Shown piece by piece: positions 1 through 12,045 of a stretch of 64,000 nt of DNA (position 1 is its first letter; every line of letters begins with the position of its first letter). The notes under the pieces were generated by a model. It ran no database searches and was not told where the DNA came from. It saw only the letters and a program-made list of their open reading frames with translations. This DNA comes from Perognathus longimembris pacificus. Its lineage: Eukaryota > Chordata > Mammalia > Rodentia > Heteromyidae. The stretch covers positions 88,875,438 to 88,939,437 of the forward strand of contig NC_063162.1 of the NCBI RefSeq assembly GCF_023159225.1, given 5' to 3'. The translations under genes were made by a program, and so were the position numbers.

Positions 1-260
1 TTAGGAAAGGACTGAACATAAAGTACATCATTCCAGGCCATGTACCCAGTAATCTAATTCAATCAGGCCCCATCTCTGAAAGTTTACCTCACTCCCAATG
101 ATGCTCTCAGATAATTAATCCATCAGTGGATCCATTTATTAAGATAAAGCCCTCATAATCTAATCATCTTTCAATTATACCAACCAGCTGAGGACTAAGC
201 CTTCACACATGAGCTTGTAAGGAGGGAGCACTTCATACCTAAGCCATAAGACCCTTCTTG
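1..260 (-). mobile_element. Probable MaLR LTR fossil
   Basis: CCCTCATAATCTAATCATC...TTCACACATGAGCTTGTAAGGAGG...ACTTCATACCTAAGCCAT resembles the antisense 5' part of MLT1/MST-type LTRs. Highly diverged; runs off the window start. 261-498 holds nothing I can name. Confidence 0.4.
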
Positions 261-498
261 AGGACCCCTTTTGATATCACATGTTGAATGCCATTAAAGG
301 ATAGGTTTCTAAAATTAATTTTTCCTTCACCATTTTTCTTCTGTGTGAAATTGAAAGAAGTGAAATAGAAGAATGAAGTGCCACATGAATTAAGAATTTG
401 TACCACACTAGCAGAATGAATGAGAAGATTACCATTTTCATTGCCATCCTTATACTCATTTTCATATTTAATGAATTCTAAAGCATGTTATCATTTTT

Positions 499-538
499 AG
501 TCAGGATTACAGGTGTGATGCATTGTTGCCTGGCATGT
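499..538 (-). mobile_element. Short 7SL-like SINE remnant
   Basis: CAGGATTACAGGTGTGATGC...GCCTGGCATG is the antisense head of a B1-type element. Nothing recognised from there to 980. Confidence 0.5.
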
Positions 539-981
539 TTTAAAGTGTCAAAATTTAAAACTAAAGTGATACATTTTTCTGAATTATGTGTTTATATTTC
601 AAGAGTTCTCATGAAACATGTAAATCTGTAAGAGCTAATGGATAGTTATATTATCCATTTTGCTCAGTACCCAAAGTCTGAGGGAACGGGGAATGGTATG
701 ACCACCAATTGAATAGAAGGCCTGAAACACAATTGGGAGGGCAGGCAATTGGATTGAGGTGCCAAGGAGCAACTGTTGAAAGCACATTAGTTTGGTTTGT
801 GAGGTCGTAAAAAAGGGTGAGATTTAACTTTTCCAGACATTCTGTTCAATTTTTGTTCCAAAGCCAAATTCTTAATTATTCTGAAGATGTTTTGAAACTA
901 CATAAATACTGTCTTAAATCTCAAGTCCACCCTACTTTTGTTTTAAAATAGTTTGCTAGGGAGAAAGAAAAAATAATGTAA

Positions 982-1170
982 GGGCTGAGGTTGTGGCTTA
1001 GTGGTAGAGTGCTTGCCTATCTGAAGCCCTGGGTTCGATTCCTCAGCATCACATAAACAGGAAAAGCTGGAAGTGGTGCTGTGGCTCAAGAGGTAGCAAA
1101 AAGAGGCCAGGGACAGTGCTCAGGCCCTGAGCCCCAAGCCCCAGGACTGGCAGGGAAAAAAATAAGAAAG
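982..1170 (+). mobile_element. IDL-Geo dimeric SINE (diverged)
   Basis: ID-like half with B box GGGTTCGATTCC, then the Geo half (GCTGTGGCTCAAGAGGTAGC, CAGGGACAGTGCTCAGGCCC) and an A-rich tail. An internal deletion removes part of the Geo D-arm-like region. Confidence 0.9.
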
Positions 1171-1366
1171 TAAATGAATAAGACTATACCGACCAATTGT
1201 GTGGATTTAAGATGCTTTTTGTTTTCTATTTCAGTTTGAATAGATTGTTAGCTTATCTTCAAATTTATTGATCTTGTTTTATTGTAAGCCCATCTGATAA
1301 TTAATTACTTCCTGAAACTGTATTTTTCAATAATTGAATGTCTGTTTAATTCTTTAAAAAATATTT

Positions 1367-1462
1367 TAGCAAGGCATTGTGGCAAAGGCATGTAATCCTA
1401 GATACTTGGGAGGCTGAGGTGGAAGGATCATGAGTTTACAATCAGCTTGGATAACATAGAGT
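1367..1462 (+). mobile_element. 7SL-like (B1-type) SINE fragment
   Basis: GGCATGTAATCCTAGATACTTGGGAGGCTGAGG is the 7SL-derived head; truncated after about 95 bp. The span 1463-3110 shows no gene or recognisable repeat. Confidence 0.75.
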
Positions 1463-3114
1463 ATCCTTAGAAGAATCAAATTCTTCCCATTTCTCCATCA
1501 TATTGTTAATCTATTTTCTTTAACATATTAATTGTAGTTACTTGGAATTTTTTGTCTCAGTATTTGGGTTATTTCTGTACCTACTTCTTTCTTTTAGCTA
1601 CCGATCACTTTAACCAAGTCCTCATCTGTAAGTTGTTTCTGCTAGAAACTATGGATAATACTTTGTACAAACTATGAATTATGGGATCCTTCTCCAAAAA
1701 GTGTTGAGATTTGTTTTTACTGGCAGTTAAGTTATTGAAATCTCACAAAGTGGATGAAAATTGGCTTTAGGACTTGTTACAGTTGGTTTATTTTAATTTT
1801 AGCCTCAGTATTAAAGTATAGCCTTTGTTCTTAGTAATTTTAGCTTTTTTAAAGGTGATTTATGACTTATCAAAAAGTCTGTGAGTTGATTATCATCCTT
1901 TTACCACCTTCCCAGGTGTATTCAACCTTTGAACATTCCACTCAACTTTCCAATTTCCTAGCAGCTCTTTCCTGCTAGATTTTGGAGGTGATCCTATGGT
2001 TGTATGGCCTAAGGTTAAGGACCTGAGAAAAATTCTCGTGAAATTCCATGGGTTCATTTCTCTGGTGTTTGCTTCAGTGCAATTCCTTCTTCTTTCTCAC
2101 CTGTCCTAAGAATCCTAGCTATGCTGTCAACCTCAAACTCCTACCTGTTTTCTCTGCCTGGTGAGAATGTAACTCTTTTCTCACTCAGCTTCCTAAGCAG
2201 GGTAAACTTGATGCTCACTTCATGCTTTTCCTTCCTTTCAAGGACCATAATTCTGGTTTGATTCCTGTCTAATGCATGGAAATTGTTGCTTAATATTGTC
2301 CAGCTAGTGGCCTGAAGACCAACTATTACATTGTGATTGGAATTGGAAGTTCAGGACAACTTTATGTTTTAAAATTGACACAGTTGTTAGTGAGAGATGA
2401 AGTTAACTTTTGATTTTTTAATGTGTGTTATCTTGCCTTTTAAGTAAAAAGAAACTAATGAACCATTGATGTGGGTGGGCAGCTGTATTATGAATAATTT
2501 CAAGTGCTTGGAAAATAATGCCCATGAGTTATTTTACATCGAAAAGATCTCCCTAAAACAATTAGTTTAGTGTCTTTTTGTTAAAGAACAAGATTCTTCT
2601 CTGAAAGGCTATAGCTCTATAAGAAATTCAGCACATGCCCATTCTTTAGGATTTTCTTTTCTTTTTTAAAGCTCAGGGGAAGAACATTTTAGTGTGGCTT
2701 TGGAGTCCAACTAGATCAAAGAATGCTTATATGATATACATCGATCTAAAAATAATGACAAATGAAATAGGTCTAATTTCAAAAAATAATTTTAAGACAA
2801 ATTAGGATGTGATAAACCTAAACATTTAAATATTCTGAGTTGTAAGACAAATTAAAAATTCCTAAATATGTTAATTCTAGCACTTGACACTTTTGTAGTT
2901 GATTGTAAATCATAGAGCTTTCAAGTTCTGGATTACAGATTCCTTTATGATTTTCAGTAGTCCTCAGGTTACTCTTATATACTGTATATTGGGGAGTGCC
3001 AGGAAATGTGTCCTTTTCTGCAAAAGTAGAACTTCTTAAGAAGTTATAAAGGGACCATGGTAATAGACTTGTCTGAGATGTTTTCCTGTGATCTCTCTTT
3101 TGGTATTCATGCCT

Positions 3115-4640
3115 GTGTTACTAGGACAGCCATTACAAAATACCACAGACTGTGATTTAAACCACATCCATGTGTTTTCTTAAGTTGTGGAGGCTGGAAG
3201 TTCAAGATCAAAGTATTGACGGGTTTGGCATGTAGATAACTGACTTCTCACTGTGTTTTATGTCACCTTTCCTATGTGCACATGCCTCTCTGGTATCTCC
3301 TCTTTTTCTGAAAACACTCATGTTGGAGTATGACCCTTCCACCTTACCTCAGTTTAATCAGATTATCTTTTTTTTGTACTCTTGTTTTTGTTTTATATAG
3401 TTTTATTTATTTTTTCTTATTTATTGTCAAAGTGATGTACAGAGAGGTTACAGTTTCATATGTTAGGCATTGGATACATTTCTTGTACTGTTTGTTACCT
3501 CCTCCCCCATTCTCCCCTCCCCCTCCCCTTTTCCCTCTCCTCCCATAAGTTGTTCAGTTGGTTTACACCAAACAGTTTTGCAAGTATTGCTTTTGTAGTC
3601 ATTTGTCTTTTTATCCTGTGTCTCTCGATTTTGGTATTCCCTTTCACTTTCCTAGTTCTAATACCAGTATATGCAGTTTCCAATGTACTCAGATAAGATA
3701 CAGTTATAGTGCAGGTACAACCACAGGAAGGGATACAAGAGGATCATCAACAATAGAAGCTATGGTTTCACATGGTATGTTGAAAGTAATTACAACAGTG
3801 ATATATCACTCGTTTCCCTAACATGGTGTTCATTTCACTTAGCATTATCTTACGCATTCATAGGGGCATAGCTATTAGGCTCTTGTGATCCTCTGCTGTG
3901 ACTAGCCTAAACCTGTGCTAATTATTCCCTATGAGGGAAACCATAGAGTCCATGTTTCTTTGGGTCTGGCTCACTTCACTTAGTATAATTTTTTCCAAGT
4001 CCTTTCATTTCCTTATAAATGGGGCAATGTCATTCTTTCTGATAGAGGCATAAAATTCCATTGTGTATATGTACCATATTTTCCTGATCCATTTGTCTAC
4101 TGAGGGGCATCTGGGTTGGTTCCATATTTTAGCTGTGACAAATTGTGCTGTGATGAACATTGTTGTGCTGGTGGCTTTATTGTGTTCTTGTTTGTGGTCT
4201 TTTGGGTAGATGCCCAAAAGTGGGGCTGCTGGGTCATAGGGGAGCTCTATGTTTAGACTTCTGAGGAATCTCCATACTGCTTTCCAGAGTGGCTGAACCG
4301 GTTTACATTCCCACCAACAATGAAGTAGGGTTCCCTTTTGGCCACATCCCCTCCAACATTTATTATTGTTAGTTTTCTTGATAAAGGACATTCTTACTGG
4401 GGTGAGGTAGAATCTCAATATTGTTTTGATTTGCATTTCTTTTATGGCCAGTGATGTAGAGCACTTTTTCTTATGTCTCTTGGCCATTCTCATTTCCTCA
4501 TCAGAGAAGTCTCTTTTTAAGTCTTTAGCCCTAATCAGATTATCTTAAGACTGATGGAAGGCTTTATCACCAAATATAGATACATTCTAAGGTGCTGTGA
4601 GGCTACAACTACAATGTAGGAATCTTTAGATGACTGAGGT
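3115..4640 (-). mobile_element. MaLR LTR (MLT1/MST type), split by an L1
   Basis: 3115-3354 and 4547-4640 together read like an antisense MaLR LTR: GGACAGCCATTACAAAATACCACAGACTG, GTGGAGGCTGGAAGTTCAAGATCAA, then after the L1, CACCAAATATAGATACATTC. The L1 target site falls inside it. Confidence 0.6.
3370..4531 (-). mobile_element. 5'-truncated L1 with ORF2 C-terminus
   Basis: Flanked by a perfect 15-bp TSD TAATCAGATTATCTT (3355-3369 and 4532-4546), with the A-tail at the low-coordinate end. The minus strand 4493-4005 is open for 162 codons and is the carboxyl terminus of L1 ORF2 (L1-typical [19 protein letters not shown] and [12 protein letters not shown] motifs). It is truncated, so there is no RT or endonuclease. 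The 3' UTR has a G-rich run on the minus strand (about 3500-3545), a usual L1 feature. Confidence 0.95.
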
Positions 4641-4703
4641 CAGTCCTCTGGTTTTGTTAGGCAAGGGCTTAACCACTTGAGTTATGTCTATAGCCTGATC
4701 TCC
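4641..4703 (-). mobile_element. ID-like SINE remnant
   Basis: TTAGGCAAGGGCTTAACCACTTGAGTTATG resembles the antisense D-arm region of ID/Geo-type SINEs. Short and diverged. Confidence 0.4.
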
Positions 4704-4739
4704 TCTTGAGTGTGACGTAGACTTATCAGCTTGTTTCTA

Positions 4740-5178
4740 ATCAATCCAACTTGGTAGAAATGATATACCATGTTTGATATCAACATAAAAAGACTGTGAC
4801 TTGTGTCCTGAATCCTCTTCCTCTGCCCATTGTGAGTGAGGTAAGCTTTCTTATTGTGAATTTCCCTATGGAGGAGCTTGCATTTTTCAAAGAACAGAGT
4901 GCATCCTCAAGCCACCAGCTAGCAAGTAACTGAAACTCTCATCCATAACAGCCACTTGGAGCTGAATTAGAATCCACTTCCTCCCCAGTTAATTCTTGAG
5001 ATGACTGCAGCTTGGATGACACCTTAATTTCAGTTTGGTAAGAAACTCTGAGCTAGAGGACAAAAAACTGTGCTGCACTTGGACTTCTGACCTGTAGAAA
5101 CGGAGACTACAAATGTTACTGTTATAAACCATTGAGTTTTGTGCTGGGTTTCTACATGGCATTAAAGGACTAATACTT
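4740..5178 (+). mobile_element. MaLR MLT1-family LTR
   Basis: The 3' half is clear: GATGACTGCAGCTTGGATGACACC, TTCTGACCTGTAGAAACGGAGA, TTATAAACCATTGAGTTTTG, ending GGACTAATAC. Solo LTR-like; no internal sequence seen. Confidence 0.7.
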
Positions 5179-5214
5179 CCATTCTTTGTTATTTTTAGAA
5201 CAAATAATAGTTAC

Positions 5215-5420
5215 CACTATGATTACTTATGTGTAGTATAGTGCTCTCTTTTTCTACATATCAGGTTACTTAACCCTACTAACAATCTGTTTTTATCCTC
5301 AATTAAAAGGGAAGTGAGTTTAATTTGAAGGAAGATCTATGCATTGGCCATATAAAGTAATGGGGCAGGGATTTGAACTCAGAGGCTGATTTGTAGTTGG
5401 AGACCAGTGCTTTGCCCTGT
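5215..5420 (-). mobile_element. MIR SINE fossil
   Basis: Antisense MIR pattern: AGGTTACTTAACCCTACTAACAATCTG, GGGCAGGGATTTGAACTCAGA. Nothing recognised in 5421-5929. Confidence 0.5.
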
Positions 5421-5945
5421 TTTCCTTTTGATAAAGAAGCTTACCTCTGCCACCACTGTTGACCTGTTTGAGATGCAGCAGGAACTGAAATCACAGAGAA
5501 ATACTGTAAGCCCAGTGAAGTACTTTTGAGCCCACTGTGTATCGTAAAGCCAATAGAATCAACATGAGTTAACGAATTTATCTGAGAAAACTCAGGGGAA
5601 TTGGAGTATGTGTTACCTGAAATCTTTTCTGGAATGAAGCCAGTCATAAATAAATAAAAACAGAGAGATGGTGTAACTAGATAGTGTAACTACACTTTCC
5701 TGGAATGTTACACGTGGTAAACCTGGGTTTCTGGGAGGCAAGATATGGAAAGCAGATGGTGTAGGTGGGCTAGGGGAGAAGAGTCATGACGAGCATTGAA
5801 GAGTCATGGCTCTGAAGCCATTAGGTCCTGGAGGGCAGTGCGGAGCTGAATGACCAGGCAACTGGTATTATATGCCTTGAGGACTGAGGCAGGCTTCCAG
5901 AGTTAACATTGTATTGGGATAGCAAGGATAAAATTGTGATTGGAG

Positions 5946-6133
5946 GGCTGGGAATATGGCCTAGTGGCAAGAGTGCTTGCCTCCTACACATGAAGCTCTC
6001 GGTTCGATTCCCCAGCACCACATATATGGAAAACGGCCAGAAGGGGCGCTGTGGCTCAGGTGGCAGAGTGCTAGCCTTGAGCGGGAAGAAGCCAGGGACA
6101 GTGCTCAGGCCCTGAGTCCAAGGCCCAGGACTG

Positions 6134-6162
<29 letters not shown>
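5946..6162 (+). mobile_element. IDL-Geo SINE with TSD
   Basis: Full dimer with a long A-tail. TSD AAATTGTGATTGGA (about 5931-5944 and 6163-6176) is perfect, so the insertion is young. Confidence 0.97.
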
Positions 6163-6168
<6 letters not shown>

Positions 6169-6232
6169 TGATTGGAAGCTAAGAGTAGCTGGATAAGGAT
6201 GCAAAAATAAGGATGCAAAAAAAATTGAAGCT

Positions 6233-6395
6233 CTGTTAGGCATGGTGCATGCTTGTAAATCCCAACTACTCAGGAGGTGGAGGCAAGAAGATCTTGAGTT
6301 TAAGGCTACTCTGGGCAAAATTAATGGGCTGGCTCTATTGATAGTTTGCCTTGCACAAATCCCTGTGCTCATCCCCTATACCATCCCACCCCAAA
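6233..6395 (+). mobile_element. 7SL-like plus ID-like composite SINE (diverged)
   Basis: CATGGTGCATGCTTGTAAATCCCAACTACTCAGGAGG is B1-like; GGGCTGGCTCTATTGATAG...CCCTGTGCTCATCCCCTATACC is ID-like. Resembles the B1-dID arrangement of other rodents. Confidence 0.55.
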
Positions 6396-6461
6396 TGTAT
6401 GAAGCTTAAAATTATACCTGTAGTTGGGCTTTGACTAGCGCATAGCATATTTGAGATTTGA

Positions 6462-6670
6462 TTTTTTTTTTTTTTTTTTGCCAGTCCTGGGGCATGGACT
6501 CAGGGCCTGAGCACTGTCCCTGGCTTCTTTTTGCTCAAGGCTAGCACTCTGCCACTTGAGCCACAGTACCACTTCTGGCCATTTTCTATATATGTGGTGC
6601 TTGGGAATCAAACCCAGGGCTTCATGTATAGAGGCAAGCACTCTTGCCAGTAGGCCATATTCCCAGACCC
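6462..6670 (-). mobile_element. IDL-Geo SINE with TSD
   Basis: Perfect 16-bp TSD CATATTTGAGATTTGA at 6446-6461 and 6671-6686. Forms an inverted pair with the copy at 5946-6162. Confidence 0.97.
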
Positions 6671-7219
6671 CATATTTGAGATTTGAATAGGGGCTTGATG
6701 TTGGAGCTTGTCAAGATGGTGCTAGGAGAAGATTTATGAATTGTTGGAAGGAAAGTGTTATATCCCTGAACAGGCAGGCAGATGCTGGCTAAACAGGCAA
6801 CATTGTCAGGAGTTTGGTATCACCTTTTTCAGACTGCTCCTTCATAGTGTCTCCTTCTAGTTGATCCTTAAGCAATCCAGCTTAAGAATTAATTGCTTAG
6901 TGAAGGGTTGGCAGAATCATGTTTTTTCTTTCATAACTGGTATGTAGAAAGTGGATTTTAGAATTAAAAGTTCTTCTAAAAGTAAGGGAATGCACTTTTG
7001 GCCAGAGCCTTGATGGAGTGAGCAGACACAGGAGCACAACAGAATCACTAAATTATCTCACAGGGGAGGAATTTTGAGATAGTGAGATGTGTGCTACACC
7101 CTGTGAAATGAAGGTTGTTATCTAGACCAAGAAGTAAAAAATACCTGAGGGCTATCTAGACTTGTATAGGCTATTGGTTTCCTGCCTGTATTTTCAAAGA
7201 GCTTATTTTTAAATTCTTT

Positions 7220-7223
<4 letters not shown>

Positions 7224-7289
<66 letters not shown>

Positions 7290-7480
7290 TGCCAGTTCTA
7301 GGGCTTCAACTCAGGGCCTGAGCACTGTCCCTGGCTTCTTTTTGCTCAAGGCTAGCACTCTACCACTTGAGCCACAGCACTACTACTGGCTTTTTCTATA
7401 TATGTGATGCTGAGGAATCAAACCCAGGGCTTCATGTATACCAGGCAAGCAATCTACCACTAGGCCATATTTCCAGGCCC
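7224..7480 (-). mobile_element. IDL-Geo SINE whose tail became (TC)n
   Basis: TSD AATTCTTTTTCT at 7212-7223 and 7483-7494 encloses both the SINE body and the (TC)n run 7224-7285, so the microsatellite lies where the A-tail should be. Confidence 0.9.
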
Positions 7481-7609
7481 TGAATTCTTTTTCTTATTAA
7501 TAAAGTATGTCAAGATTTCCTATCTCTATAAGGAAAACAGAAACTAAGACTAAATCCTGTAGCTCCATTTTCACCATCCAGGCTGCTGGTTGCAGCCTTC
7601 AAGTCATAC

Positions 7610-8035
7610 ATAAGTCAGGTAGTGAGTACATTTGCTTTTGAACAGTGTCACCCTATCCCTCATTTTCTCCCAGTTTTTCCCTCCCTCCCCCCATTGTTAG
7701 TTCATTTCCAACATAGTTTCTAGTGAGTATCACTGCAGAATGCATTCACCCTTTGTCCCACTATTTCTGGACTTTCCCTTCCCCTCCCCAAATCAGATAA
7801 ACTTACATACAAGACAAAGAGTACAGAAATAAAAAATAGTGACAAAAGGGAAAAAAGCAGAAGAAAAAAAGAAAAAGAACCACAAACAATACAATAAAAA
7901 ACCTCTTGTTTCCATTTCTTCGAGTTCATTTCAATAAACACCATTTTATAGATCAAAGGCACATAGCTATTGAGCCCTTGTAAGCCTCTCCTAAGAACAT
8001 CCTCATTGGGTCCCACTGTGTGAAATATTTAGAGT
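7610..8035 (-). mobile_element. L1 3'-UTR fragment
   Basis: Same text as the 3' UTR of the L1 at 3370-4531 and of that at 61540 (AGGTAGTGAGTACATTT, CCTCTTGTTTCCAT, AGATAAAC). Truncated before ORF2. Confidence 0.8.
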
Positions 8036-8394
8036 CCCATAAAGCTAATTAGTAGCAGATTTGGCTCTAAAATACAGGATATGTGGATCCCAGCTCTTCC
8101 TACAACATAAAAATATTTTAGGAAAGATTTGTGAAACATTGAATTCTGAACCCTGTTCATATTTCTTTGTATTTTCTAAGTAAGAAATCTTACCCATGTT
8201 GGATATCTTTATATTACTACCTTAAAATGTAAAAAATACAATGTATTTTCCTCCTTATATTTGTTTATCCACCATCTTTCTATTTGCCTCAGCCAGAAAT
8301 TTGGGAGAGATTTTGGGGTCGTTTTATCTTTGATATAGTCGGCATTTAATTCCTTTTGAAGACTTTTTTTTGTGGTTTTGAACTGAGTTGTGTT

Positions 8395-8885
8395 TTTCTC
8401 TATTTTTATTAGCTTCTATTAGGAGTTTTATTAGTTCTATTAGGAGTTTCATTGTGATTTGACATATATGCATGTGATGTGCCCTTATCAAATTCACCCC
8501 CTTTATTGTTCTCTCTTTCCTTTCTCCTTTCTGAAAATAACTTCATCAGGTTTCATAGTTCTAGTCTCACATATGTGTGCATAAAGTACTTTGACCATAT
8601 TTCCTTCCAATCATCTCCTTTTACTCTGCCCCTCCCTACTGATATCCATTCCATAAAGAACTTGTTCTACATTACTGTTATTTATTTTTAAGGACTAGAT
8701 TCTGCATGTGAGAGACAACATGTGATATGTCTTTCTCAGCTTGACTTATTTACTTTAATGTGATCTCTAGTTCTATCCATAATTGCAAATCTTATAATTT
8801 CATTCTTTTTTATAGACAAACAATATTTTGTTGTGTATATGCAATGTTTTCTTCATTCATTAGTATGGGGTTTCTTAAAAAGATA
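8395..8885 (-). mobile_element. Older L1 3'-end fragment
   Basis: Antisense L1 pattern such as TTAAGGACTAGATTCTGCATGTGAGAGA and GATCTCTAGTTCTATCCATAATTGCAAAT. More diverged than the young L1s. Confidence 0.65.
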
Positions 8886-8960
8886 TACATATGTACATAC
8901 ATACAAACATATATAATTTATTTTGCTATTTTAAATAGTTGTACAAAGGGATTTCAGTTA

Positions 8961-8968
8961 TATATATG

Positions 8969-8999
<31 letters not shown>

Positions 9000-9000
9000 G
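8961..9000. repeat. (TA)n/(ATGT)n simple repeat
   Basis: Alternating AT tract directly beside a composite SINE. Confidence 0.9.
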
Positions 9001-9232
9001 ATTTTTTTTGTCTAGTTATGGGGTTCGAACTCTGGGCCCAGATGCTGCCCCTGAGCTTTTCTGCTCAAGGGTAGCACTCTTACCACTTTGAGCCACAGGC
9101 TTCACTTCCAGTTTTCTGGTGGTTATAATGAGAAAAGAGTGTCATGGCCTTTCCTGCTCAGACTGGCTTTGAACCACAATCCTTAGATCTCAGCCTCTTG
9201 AGTAGCTGGGATTAAAGGTGTAAGGCACCAAT
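9001..9232 (-). mobile_element. 7SL-like/Geo composite SINE
   Basis: Antisense order: Geo-like half (CTGCTCAAGGGTAGCACTC...TTGAGCCACAG) and then 7SL-like half (GACTGGCTTTGAACCACAATCC, GTAGCTGGGATTAAAGGTGT). 9233-11160 shows no gene or nameable repeat. Confidence 0.85.
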
Positions 9233-11169
9233 TCTCAACTAAATATATTTTTAATAGAAATATTACTTAGGTTTAGGAATTCAGGTGGTTTCATTGCTTT
9301 CTTAATTTCTACAAGAAACACATGGTTTCACACTTGACCATTAAGTACAGCTACCAAAGCACAAACCCAGTATATGAGTGATCATATTCGGAGTAGAATA
9401 GGTACAGTCTCTTCTAGATTTTTTTTTTTTTTGGCTTACATAAAATTGTACCTAGTAAAGGTTTTAGTGATGACCTCTTCATGCTTTCATTTAATGGTAT
9501 GCACGCTTTTCACTTTTTTTTTTCCTTTAGAATAATTTTCATGGTCATCATTTGGTCAAGTGAAACTTTCACATTTAGAATAAGAATGTCTTTTTTTGGG
9601 GCAAAATGTATAGTGAAGGTTATGCCATTCAATTGTTTTAAACCAAAAAAGACCTGGCTACCAGTTAAGTTAAATTTAAAAATAACTCATTAACAATGTT
9701 TACATTTTCCATATTTTTACATACTTTGGGTTTTAATTAATAGACTAGCCTTAAAATAAGTAATCCCATTACTCATGACCTGTTTTAAACTCATGCCTCA
9801 TATAACTAATGAGCTCACTAAGCTGAACTGGGCCATACCTTGTTCAGTGAAAGGAGACATTGATCATATGGTTGAGCATTTTGACAGTATCAAATTGCTG
9901 TTTCTAAAGGATTACTCAGTCAACTTTGGTATTTGTCTTATTGATGACCTGTGACAAAGTGTTCATGGGCCAGCATCAGCTCACAGACTATGCTTTGTGT
10001 AGCAATGAGCTAACAGAAACTGCAAATATATAAAATGCTGCAAAGATATAATTGCTTTCATTTCAAAATTGCATTATAGCCTACTGAACATTGCCACATG
10101 CATTCTCTCCTTAATATTGTAAGGCAACATGAATATTTTTATTCTGTCAAATCTCCCACAGCTGAGAACTAGCAATCAAGACAAAATCCTCAGGTATTTG
10201 GACTCCTAGTTTAATGCATGGTGACATCTATAATTCCTAAATACACAACTACCTATTAGTAGATATTTGTTACTACTTCTTCCCACCTATTTTCTGAGAC
10301 AGATCAGTTCTGGGTGGATGAATAATCTCTCTTCAAAATTTGTTTGCCCAATAGATTGGAGTTGATTTATTCATGGTCATGTAATAAGTGTTAGAGTCAA
10401 TTTTGTCCTCTAGATTTGTTGTTATCCTAAGAAACAATTAGAAAAGTCATACACTATCACTCTAATAAAAATGTCACTATAAAACGAAATACTTAATAAC
10501 TTTTATCACCATGGTATAAGTAAAATACATTCTATCCTTACTTGCATGAATGAAAAATGGGAAGTTTAAAAACTGGTATCCTAGAATTAGTACATTTCAA
10601 CATAGCTTTCTAGAGTAACTCTATTTCTATTTCTAGCTGCTTCTCACAAAGGATTGGGAATTAAAGTGCCCTAGTGCCAAGCTTGTAATGTGTAGCAAGG
10701 AAATAGGTTGGGAAGGACTGGTAAACTGTCCAGGAGACATGCAGTTCAAAGTAGGAAGCTGCAGGCACTTAGAATGTCAGTTCTCAATGCATGGCTGAGT
10801 CCAGAAATAATAAGTCCTCTGAGTTTGAGAGAGAGTTGGCAGATATAGATTTGAATTTTTTAACTTTTAAAATATTAGTACAAATTAAAACATTGAAACA
10901 TAATATAGTCCAATAGAACCCAGCTGTGGGCCAACTTGAGCTGCCAGATAATTACTTCCTGCCTGCCCCTCAAGGATCTCTGGCATAATCAAAGGCTCTC
11001 AGCCACCCAGGGTCTTCAGGAGGAAGCTGTAAACTTAGGGTGACTTTTTAAAATTTTCAAATGGGAGGGGAAATGGAAGTTTTTCTGTTATTCTAATGTT
11101 GCCAGGAAGTTTAGTTAACAAACCTGGTAACAATCATCCTGGTATTTACAGTGTCTGGAGCATGAGTAT

Positions 11170-11325
11170 TCTACTAAATATGTTTGAAAAGTATGGTTTT
11201 ATATATAATATATATGGTTAAGTATATAATATACAGATATGGTTATATATAATATATATGTATATCTAAACATATATACCTAACATGTATATATATGCAC
11301 ATATATATATATCAGTTGACCATTG
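11170..11325. repeat. AT-rich (TATA/TATG)n simple repeat
   Basis: Imperfect TA/TATATG arrays. Confidence 0.8.
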
Positions 11326-11485
11326 AAACTATTTTAAGTTTACAATTCACTATCCTAACATGCATTCACTATGTGTGTACTATGCATTTTACAGAAATTT
11401 TTAACATCCTTAGCAGAAAATTTGTATCTATTAAATATTAGTTTTCCATTCTTACCCCAGTTTTTGGTAACATGCATGCACATGT

Positions 11486-11492
11486 ACACACG

Positions 11493-11531
<39 letters not shown>

Positions 11532-11532
11532 G
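11486..11532. repeat. (CA)n with CG interruptions
   Basis: CACACACG and CGCGCGCA within a CA run; potential Z-DNA. Confidence 0.95.
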
Positions 11533-11664
11533 GTCTTCTTTGTTAAGGGAACCATGGCTGTTGTGTAAGTATAGACCTATATGAAACAACTAATGATACC
11601 AGTATTGTTAGAAGAAGGCTTGTAGGAAAAATGTAAGCTGAACAGACTTTCTGGTAAGGGCTTG

Positions 11665-11925
11665 TTTTTCTTTGTTGTTTTTGCTGTTGTTGTTGCTCTT
11701 TGTTTGGTATGGGTCCTGGGGCTTGAATGCAGAACCTGGGTGCTGTCCAGGAGCTTTCTTGCATAAGACTAGCTCTCTACTACTTGAGCCATAGCTCCAC
11801 TTCTGCCTTTTTGGTGGTTAATTGGAGATAAGAGTCTCATGAGTTTTCCTGCTCTGGCTGGCTTTGGGCCATGAGATCATAGCCTCTTGAGTAGTTAGGA
11901 TTACAGGTGTGAGCTGTTGGCCCTC
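11665..11925 (-). mobile_element. 7SL-like/Geo composite SINE
   Basis: A-tail complement with (GTT)n, Geo-like half (CTACTACTTGAGCCATAGCTCC), linker TGGTGGTTAATTGGAGATAAGAG, then the 7SL-like half. Confidence 0.85.
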
Positions 11926-11939
11926 CGATTTTTTTTCCC

Positions 11940-12045
11940 CATTTTTAATTGTTACTGTTAAGTGGTGTACAAAGGGCTTACAATTCCATAAATAAGTTGG
12001 TGCGTTCAATGTTTTTAGTCAATGTCACTCCTTCCTTCTGAACAG
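11940..12045 (-). mobile_element. L1 3'-terminal fragment
   Basis: ATTGTTACTGTTAAGTGGTGTACAAAGGG...TTACAATTCCATAA matches the 3' end text of the window's other L1s. 12046-13050 has nothing identifiable except short CAC/CCT runs near 12370-12410. Confidence 0.6.

Noticed and set aside
983..1060. tRNA-gene-like A and B boxes in the ID halves of SINEs
   Set aside because: They are SINE promoters; acceptor and anticodon stems do not fold as functional tRNAs and A-tails and TSDs show retroposition.
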